A stretch of 21,533 nt of DNA, taken from positions 1 through 21,533 of the forward strand of contig JAGYMR010000018.1 in the NCBI GenBank assembly GCA_018400515.1, read 5' to 3'. The translations under genes were made by a program, and so were the position numbers. The DNA comes from Tangfeifania sp. Lineage in GTDB: Bacteria; Bacteroidota; Bacteroidia; Bacteroidales; Prolixibacteraceae. Positions 16,591 through 21,533 of this stretch are shown piece after piece (position 1 is the stretch's first letter; every line of letters begins with the position of its first letter). Under the pieces are notes generated by a model. That model had not been told where the DNA came from. It saw only the letters and a program-made list of their open reading frames with translations, and did no database searches.

Positions 16591-17511
16591 ATGGAACAAC
16601 CACTCAGAGGGATCATCCCTCCCCTCATCACCCCGCTGCTTGATAACGATACCCTCGACGCTGAGGGGTTGGAAAGATTGATTGAGTACATGATCTCCGG
16701 AGGTGTTCAAGGACTTTTTATTTTGGGGACCACCGGTGAATTTGCGAGTTTGAGTTTTAATCTCCGGAGGGAATTGATCCAAAAGACCTGCCAGCTCGTA
16801 AAAGGGCGTGTTCCTTTATTGGTAGGTATTACCAATCCCTCGTTTAAAGAAAGTCTTAATCTGGCCAAAGCAGCTGCCGGTTACGGTGCCGACGCGGTGG
16901 TTTTGTCGCCTCCCTATTATTTCAGTGCCGGGCAGCCGGAATTGCTGGAGTACCTGAAACGATTGATGGAGCAGATGCCTTTGCCCCTGTTTTTATATAA
17001 CATGCCCTCCCATACGAAGATCACCTTTGCCCCTGAAACCGTGAAGGCAGCAGCGGAGATACCCGGAATCTGCGGAATGAAAGACAGCTCCTCCGACCTG
17101 GCTTATCTGAAAAAGGTACAATATAAATTGCGCGACCGGGAGGATTTCACTTTTTTAATTGGTCCTGAAGAATTTCTTGCGGAATTTGTTCTCACCGGGG
17201 GGCACGGAGGTGTTAACGGTGGAGCCAATATGTTTCCCCAATTGTACGTACAACTATACAAGGCTGCAGTGAACCGCGATTTTGAAAATATCGCCGCCCT
17301 TCAGGAGAAAGTGATGCAAATCAGCTCCACGATCTACACCGTTGGGCATTTCGGCTCCAGTTATTTGAAAGGGGTGAAATGTGTTTTATCGCTGATGGGG
17401 ATTTGCAATGACTTTATGGCGGAACCTTTCCACCGGTTTAATCCGCCCGAACGAAAAAAAATTGAAGAGGCCCTGAATGCCCTTGATCTTCCTTCATTCG
17501 ACTCTATTTAA
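16591..17511 (+). CDS. DHDPS/NAL-family class I aldolase or lyase (DapA-like)
   Basis: The protein has 306 residues, the usual family length, and is cytoplasmic with a TIM barrel. Signature residues are intact: GTTGE (46-50) for the keto-acid carboxylate, LFLYNMPS with Tyr136, and GMKDSS with Schiff-base Lys164. The family includes dihydrodipicolinate synthase, N-acetylneuraminate lyase and several 2-keto-3-deoxy sugar acid aldolases or dehydratases, all using a pyruvate-lysine Schiff base or a similar imine. The C-terminal region (SSYLKGVKCVLSLMGI) fits the family helix. Biosynthetic DapA is unlikely because the gene sits 17 bp before a symporter and an exported propeller. A catabolic keto-acid or sialic-acid-like substrate fits better. 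GTTGEF and YNMPSHTK do not match the sequence style I associate with well-studied sialate lyases, so I leave the substrate open. It starts a new cluster after a 217-bp gap. Confidence 0.88.
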   Translation: MEQPLRGIIPPLITPLLDNDTLDAEGLERLIEYMISGGVQGLFILGTTGEFASLSFNLRRELIQKTCQLVKGRVPLLVGITNPSFKESLNLAKAAAGYGADAVVLSPPYYFSAGQPELLEYLKRLMEQMPLPLFLYNMPSHTKITFAPETVKAAAEIPGICGMKDSSSDLAYLKKVQYKLRDREDFTFLIGPEEFLAEFVLTGGHGGVNGGANMFPQLYVQLYKAAVNRDFENIAALQEKVMQISSTIYTVGHFGSSYLKGVKCVLSLMGICNDFMAEPFHRFNPPERKKIEEALNALDLPSFDSI

Positions 17512-17528
17512 GCAAAAGATACTGATAT

Positions 17529-19019
17529 ATGACCGGAATTGACATTACTATTTTTATCCTTTACCTGATTGGCATTGTACTGTTCGGGAGTTCCTTTTAC
17601 AGGAAAAACAAAACGCCCTCGGCGTTTACCCTGGGGAATAAAAGCCTGCCTTTATGGGTGATCAGCATGTCCATCATGGCCACTTTTGTCAGCAGTATCA
17701 GTTACCTGGCACTGCCGGGGCAGGCATACCTGTCTGACTGGAATGCATTTGTTTTCAGCTTGTCCCTCCCCCTGGCCTCCATCATTGCGGTCCGGTTTTT
17801 TGTTCCGTTGTACCGTTCGGTTAACAGTCCATCAGCTTACACTTACCTGGAAAAGCGTTTTGGGCCATGGGCCAAGACTTATGCCTCGCTGATGTATCTG
17901 CTTACACAACTTATGCGAGCCGGTACCATTCTGTTTCTGATGGCCCTTCCCCTGAATGCCCTGCTGGGCTGGAACATTACCACGATCATCATCATCACCG
18001 GTGTGAGTGTGATGGTCTATTCCCTTTTGGGCGGGATCCAGGCGGTTGTTTGGACCGATGCCATTCAGGGGATCATCCTGATTGCCGGAGCCCTGGTGTG
18101 CATTGGTGTATTGTTCTTTTCCATGCCGGAGGGGCCCGGCCAGCTTTTCGAAATCGCGGCCGCCAGCGAGAAGTTCGGACTGGGCAGTTTTGACGCCGGA
18201 TTAACCAGCTCTACCTTTTGGGTGGTATTGATATACGGTTTGTTTATCAATCTTCAGAATTTCGGGATTGACCAGAACTACATCCAGCGGTACATGAGTT
18301 CCCGTTCGGATAAAGATGCCCAGCGATCGGCTTTGTATGGCGGTTTGCTCTACATTCCGGTTTCCGCGCTTTTCTTGTTTATCGGGACGGCTTTATTCAG
18401 TTTCTTTCAGGCCCATGAAGGGTTATTGCCTGCCGGGGTGGACGGCGACAGGGTATTTCCCTGGTTTATTGTGAACCAGCTGCCCGTGGGACTGACAGGA
18501 CTGCTGATCGCTTCCATTTTTGCCGCCGGGATGAGCACGGTTTCCACGAGCCTGAACAGTTCGGCTACGGTGATCCTGACCGACTTTTTTAAATTTTCTC
18601 CCGCCCATGTGAAAACCCAGCGGAGGTCGATGCTGGTATTGTATTCCTCTTCTTTTATTTTCAGTGTTTTGGCCATTATTATTGCCGTTGCCATGATCAA
18701 TGTGCGAAGTGCCCTGGATGCCTGGTGGAAACTGGCTTCCATCTTCAGCGGGGGCATGCTGGGGCTGTTCCTGCTGGGGTACATGGCGCCGAAAGTGAAA
18801 AATACAGCGGCGGTTACCGGCGTGGTGGCCGGGGTGATTGTCATCGGGTGGATGAGCTTGTCCCCCCGGATTTTTACCGAAGGTCCGCTGGTTAAATACG
18901 CCAGTCCTTTTCACAATTATCTGACCATTGTTTTTGGAACGCTGACCATCTTTATAGTAGGGTTTCTTCTTGGAAATGTAATCAATCAATTTTTTAAACG
19001 ACGGAGGAAAAGAGGATGA
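17529..19019 (+). CDS. Sodium:solute symporter (SSS family)
   Basis: The protein has 496 residues and about 13 hydrophobic helices, ending in a basic tail (FFKRRRKRG). SSS-family marks are TFVSSISYLALPGQAY (52-67) in the first core helix, the GGIQAVVWTDAIQG signature (168-181), DQNYIQRYMSS (248-258) and AAGMSTVSTSLNSS (332-345). The Ser/Thr cluster of the last corresponds to the sodium site in LeuT-fold members. The family drives uptake of sugars, sialic acid, amino acids, pantothenate or carboxylates with Na+. The gene starts 17 bp after the aldolase gene, and its TGA overlaps the ATG of the exported propeller (ATGA at 19016-19019). The linked enzyme suggests it imports the aldolase substrate, such as a sialic-acid-like or keto-sugar-acid compound. 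This is inference; the sequence itself shows only the transporter family. Confidence 0.9.
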   Translation: MTGIDITIFILYLIGIVLFGSSFYRKNKTPSAFTLGNKSLPLWVISMSIMATFVSSISYLALPGQAYLSDWNAFVFSLSLPLASIIAVRFFVPLYRSVNSPSAYTYLEKRFGPWAKTYASLMYLLTQLMRAGTILFLMALPLNALLGWNITTIIIITGVSVMVYSLLGGIQAVVWTDAIQGIILIAGALVCIGVLFFSMPEGPGQLFEIAAASEKFGLGSFDAGLTSSTFWVVLIYGLFINLQNFGIDQNYIQRYMSSRSDKDAQRSALYGGLLYIPVSALFLFIGTALFSFFQAHEGLLPAGVDGDRVFPWFIVNQLPVGLTGLLIASIFAAGMSTVSTSLNSSATVILTDFFKFSPAHVKTQRRSMLVLYSSSFIFSVLAIIIAVAMINVRSALDAWWKLASIFSGGMLGLFLLGYMAPKVKNTAAVTGVVAGVIVIGWMSLSPRIFTEGPLVKYASPFHNYLTIVFGTLTIFIVGFLLGNVINQFFKRRRKRG

Positions 19020-20974
19020 AAAAGCAAAGAATGGTACCTGTCCTGGCAGCTGTTTTGGTGATGGCCTTGTCTGCAGCAGTTGAGGGACAGCAACTGGAAC
19101 GTTTATCCTATAATAATCCCGGCCTGGAAGTCGACCTGGGAGTGGGTTTATGGGCCTGGCCCCTCCCCATGGATTACGATGAGGACGGACGAACCGATTT
19201 GGTGGTGGTGTGCACCGACAAACCCTACAACGGGGTTTACCTCTTCGAAAATCCGGGAGAGCCCGGGGAGGAAACAGGACTTCCTGTTTTCCGAAAGGCC
19301 CGGCGCCTCGGCGACGCCGTTGACAATGTCAGCATCTCTTATGTAAAAGGGGAACCGTTCATCACCTCCCCCGGAAAGTGGTACCCCCGGTTCCGGGAGA
19401 CGGCTTTTGAAGATCCCGAGCCGGTACACGCTCCGGCAACCCCGGAGAAATTTGGATTGCAGGGGCGCATCCGGGCCAATCAGTGGAAGTTGGTGGATTA
19501 CAACGGGAACGGGGTGAAGGATTTGATGGTTGGCGTTGGTTCCTGGGAGGACTATGGCTGGGATGATGCCTATGACAGTACCGGACAGTGGACCCGGGGG
19601 CCCCTCCACGGATATGTTTACCTGCTGGAGAACCAGGGAACGAATGAAAAACCGCGATATGCCGATCCGTTAAAACTTCAGACAACTGACGGGGCACCCG
19701 TGGATGTTTTCGGACGCCCTTCCCCCAATTTTGCTGATTTTACGGGGGATGGCCTTCCCGATCTGATTTGCGGGGAATTTCGTGACGGTTTTACTTTCTT
19801 TGAAAATGTGGGGAGCCGGGAGCATCCGCTTTTTGCTCCCGGAAGGTTTTTAACGAACGGAGACCGGCGGATCCGTATGGATTTGTGCATGATTACCCCT
19901 GTAGTCTTTGATTTTACCCGGGATGGATGGCCGGATCTTATTGTAGGCGATGAAGACGGAAGGGTGGCCCTGGTGGAACATACCGGCAGGATGGTTGACG
20001 GGATGCCTCTTTTTCTCTCTCCGCGTTATTTCCGTCAGGAGGCGGATAATTTAAAATTCGGGGCCCTGGCCACACCGGTTGGTTTCGACTGGAATGGCGA
20101 CGGCCGCGAAGATATTCTATCCGGGAATACGGCCGGACAAATCGCATTTTTTGAGAATCTGGGGGGGCATCCAACCCGCTGGGCCGCACCGGAGCTTTTG
20201 GAAGGGGGCGGAGAGGAGATCCGCATAATGGCTGGCCCCAACGGGTCCATTCAGGGACCGGCAGAAGCGAAATGGGGATACACCACTTTTTCGGTTGCCG
20301 ACTGGAATAACAGTGGGCTTCCCGATTTGATCGTAAATTCTATTTGGGGAAAAATAGTCTGGTTTGAAAACGTGGGAACCCCGCTCCGGCCTGAACTGAA
20401 AGCAGCTAAACCGGTGAAGGTCCGGTGGAAAGGGAAGGTGCCCCGGCCGGAATGGAACTGGTGGACGCCTGAAGGGAACGCCCTGGTCACCCAGTGGCGG
20501 ACTACGCCGGTGGCGGTCGACTGGACGGGCAATGGATTGACCGATCTGGTGATGCTCGATCATGAGGGTTATCTGGCCTTATTCCGCCGCGAAAAAAGGG
20601 AAGAGGGGCTGGTCCTGTTGCCCGGAGAGCGGATTTTCCGGCTGGCAGGGGAGCAGAATCCTCTGCGGCTGAACGAAAACCGGGCCGGGGGAAGCGGCCG
20701 GCGAAAAATCGCCATTGCTGATTTTGACGGCGATGGCCGTAAAGACCTGCTGGTGAACAGTCAAAACGCCACCTTGTTTAAAAACCTTGGTGAAAAAGAG
20801 GGAGTGACGGTCCTGGAGAATAGGGGAGTTGTCGATCAACGGAAAATTTCCGGCCATTCCAGCAGTCCTGCCGTTATTGACCTGTCGGGCAACGAGATCC
20901 CCTCCCTGCTCGTGGGAGCCGAAGACGGCCATTTTTATTTCCGGGAGAATCCTTACCGCCAGAAGTTTGAGTGA
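19016..20974 (+). CDS. Exported FG-GAP/VCBS-repeat beta-propeller protein
   Basis: The protein has 652 residues. Its signal peptide (MKKQRMVPVLAAVLVMALSA, cleavage near VEG|QQ) lacks a lipobox Cys, so it is probably soluble in the periplasm or secreted. Nine repeats of the form D-[YFW]-x-x-[DNS]-G-x-x-D-[LI]-[LIV] begin at about residues 53, 161, 241, 299, 358, 429, 502, 569 and 622. Most are followed by a G-x-[IV]-x-[FL]-x-E-[NH] strand such as GQIAFFENLG, typical of calcium-binding FG-GAP blades. Repeat 6 (DWNNSGLPD) and the last (DLSGNEIPS) have lost some Ca ligands. Spacing is uneven because several blades carry long insertions (for example residues 66-160 and 455-500). No catalytic domain was recognised. 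Coupling to the symporter suggests it captures, presents or processes the transported compound (inference). Lyases with this fold exist, so enzymatic activity cannot be excluded. Confidence 0.85.
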   Translation: MKKQRMVPVLAAVLVMALSAAVEGQQLERLSYNNPGLEVDLGVGLWAWPLPMDYDEDGRTDLVVVCTDKPYNGVYLFENPGEPGEETGLPVFRKARRLGDAVDNVSISYVKGEPFITSPGKWYPRFRETAFEDPEPVHAPATPEKFGLQGRIRANQWKLVDYNGNGVKDLMVGVGSWEDYGWDDAYDSTGQWTRGPLHGYVYLLENQGTNEKPRYADPLKLQTTDGAPVDVFGRPSPNFADFTGDGLPDLICGEFRDGFTFFENVGSREHPLFAPGRFLTNGDRRIRMDLCMITPVVFDFTRDGWPDLIVGDEDGRVALVEHTGRMVDGMPLFLSPRYFRQEADNLKFGALATPVGFDWNGDGREDILSGNTAGQIAFFENLGGHPTRWAAPELLEGGGEEIRIMAGPNGSIQGPAEAKWGYTTFSVADWNNSGLPDLIVNSIWGKIVWFENVGTPLRPELKAAKPVKVRWKGKVPRPEWNWWTPEGNALVTQWRTTPVAVDWTGNGLTDLVMLDHEGYLALFRREKREEGLVLLPGERIFRLAGEQNPLRLNENRAGGSGRRKIAIADFDGDGRKDLLVNSQNATLFKNLGEKEGVTVLENRGVVDQRKISGHSSSPAVIDLSGNEIPSLLVGAEDGHFYFRENPYRQKFE

Positions 20975-21235
20975 ACCGGTGGACTCCCTGCTTTCTGACA
21001 TATTCAACACCGTTTTTTCAATCGCCCTGGCTTTTTTCTTGTTCCAGCTAGCGGGTCGCGTGCTGTAATGCTTTGCGGTTCAATCCTAAAGCCGCCCGGG
21101 ATTTTCCACTGGATCCCCGCCCGGGGGCTCCCCGAAAATTCAGGACAGTAATTTTTATCCTTTGGTGCCTCTAAAACCTGCCCGTTTCATTAAACTTCAA
21201 ACAAGAAATTCAGTCAAAAAAGCATTGAAAAAAAT
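20975..21235. other. 261-bp intergenic region after the propeller gene
   Basis: No gene is supported here. A short GC hairpin, CGGGG-GCT-CCCCG (21122-21134), and a CCCGGG repeated at 21095-21100 and 21120-21125 could fold, but no T-run follows. The last 60 bases become A-rich ahead of the next start, which fits a Bacteroidota leader. No promoter box of the expected form was found. Confidence 0.45.
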
Positions 21236-21533
21236 ATGATGCAGCGAAGTCGAATCATTCCGGCCATTTTGCAATGGTTGCGTTCCACGGAATTGTTCTC
21301 CCGGCCTTCAAAACAGATCAGGGGAAGGTGGGCGCTTTTCGAGTACTATATTGAACCCGGGGAAGTATTAATCCATCGGGGGGAGAAGCAACTCCGGGAT
21401 GAAAAACTTTTCTGGGAAATTGAAATTGCTGCCGGCGGCATTTTCCGGCAAAGGACCAATATTTCCGGCGGTTTTCTTCCTTCTGTGACCGCATGTCAAT
21501 GGCGCTGCTCCAAAAATTTTCTCCTGCTTTCTG
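21236..21533 (+). CDS. Unrecognised protein, N-terminal part only (runs off the window)
   Basis: An open frame begins at ATG 21236 (a second ATG follows at 21239) after an A-rich leader (AAAAAAATATG) and continues without a stop for about 99 codons to the window end. An in-frame TAA at 21191 bounds it upstream. It starts MMQRSRIIPAILQWLRSTEL and continues with GRWALFEYYIEPGEVLIHRG and then FWEIEIAAGGIFRQ. The alternating aromatic/charged pattern in WALFEYYIEPGE..., FWEIEI and the C-terminal TACQWRC suggests beta strands like those of small lipocalin-like Bacteroidota hypothetical proteins, but this is only an impression. No signal peptide and no catalytic motif are visible in this part. It is probably a separate unit, since 261 bp lie between it and the propeller gene. 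Codon use looks coding and similar to its neighbours. Confidence 0.55.
   Translation, partial: MMQRSRIIPAILQWLRSTELFSRPSKQIRGRWALFEYYIEPGEVLIHRGEKQLRDEKLFWEIEIAAGGIFRQRTNISGGFLPSVTACQWRCSKNFLLLS

Noticed and set aside
20829..21068. 79-codon frame overlapping the end of the propeller gene
   Set aside because: Most of it lies inside the propeller's final repeats in another frame, and the short hydrophobic tail has no start or ribosome-site support.
21091..21134. GC-rich CCCGGG repeats as a rho-independent terminator
   Set aside because: Stems are short or have long loops and no T-run follows.
1..21533. tRNA, rRNA, CRISPR, insertion sequence or attachment sites
   Set aside because: No cloverleaf-like sequence, regularly spaced repeats, transposase or flanking direct repeats were noticed in any gap.

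Overview
The window looks like a chromosomal carbohydrate-catabolism region from a Bacteroidota bacterium, probably an anaerobic or facultative Marinilabiliales/Bacteroidales-type organism. The reasons are AT-rich translation starts without Shine-Dalgarno sites, tightly packed co-oriented genes, many signal peptides on glycoside hydrolases, and the families present. This placement rests on family content and gene style, not on a marker gene. All recognisable genes lie on the + strand. No tRNA, rRNA, CRISPR array, transposase or phage gene was seen.

Layout. (i) 1-710: the 3' end of a uroporphyrinogen-decarboxylase/corrinoid-methyltransferase-like (URO-D superfamily) gene. (ii) 736-7238: two closely related exported GH38 alpha-mannosidases (GH38-A and GH38-B) flanking a cytoplasmic galactose-mutarotase-fold protein that still carries a His/His/Glu active-site set. 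The mutarotase-like gene overlaps GH38-B by an ATGA. (iii) 7239-7585: a 347-bp gap with two small hairpins, a possible Bacteroidota -7 element, and what reads as the decayed C-terminal tail of a second URO-D-family gene. (iv) 7586-16373: a third exported GH38-like enzyme with a roughly 270-residue N-terminal extension (GH38-C), an MFS sugar porter, a fourth and very divergent GH38-like enzyme (GH38-D), and an AGE-family sugar 2-epimerase of the cellobiose/mannose 2-epimerase type. (v) 16591-20974: a second tight cluster with a DHDPS/NAL-family class I aldolase or lyase, a sodium:solute symporter, and an exported FG-GAP/VCBS beta-propeller whose ATG overlaps the symporter stop. (vi) 21236 to the end: the start of an unrecognised gene.

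Working model (inference). The four exported GH38 proteins trim alpha-mannosides in the periplasm or at the cell surface. The MFS porter imports the released hexose. The mutarotase-like protein handles its anomers, and the AGE epimerase converts mannose (or a mannose-containing disaccharide) to the glucose epimer for glycolysis. This would be a mannose route without a SusC/SusD pair, sulfatase or mannosyl phosphorylase in the window. The aldolase-symporter-propeller cluster is probably a separate module for uptake and cleavage of a sugar acid or keto acid. No gene here has an experimentally known function that I can name, so gene symbols are left empty.
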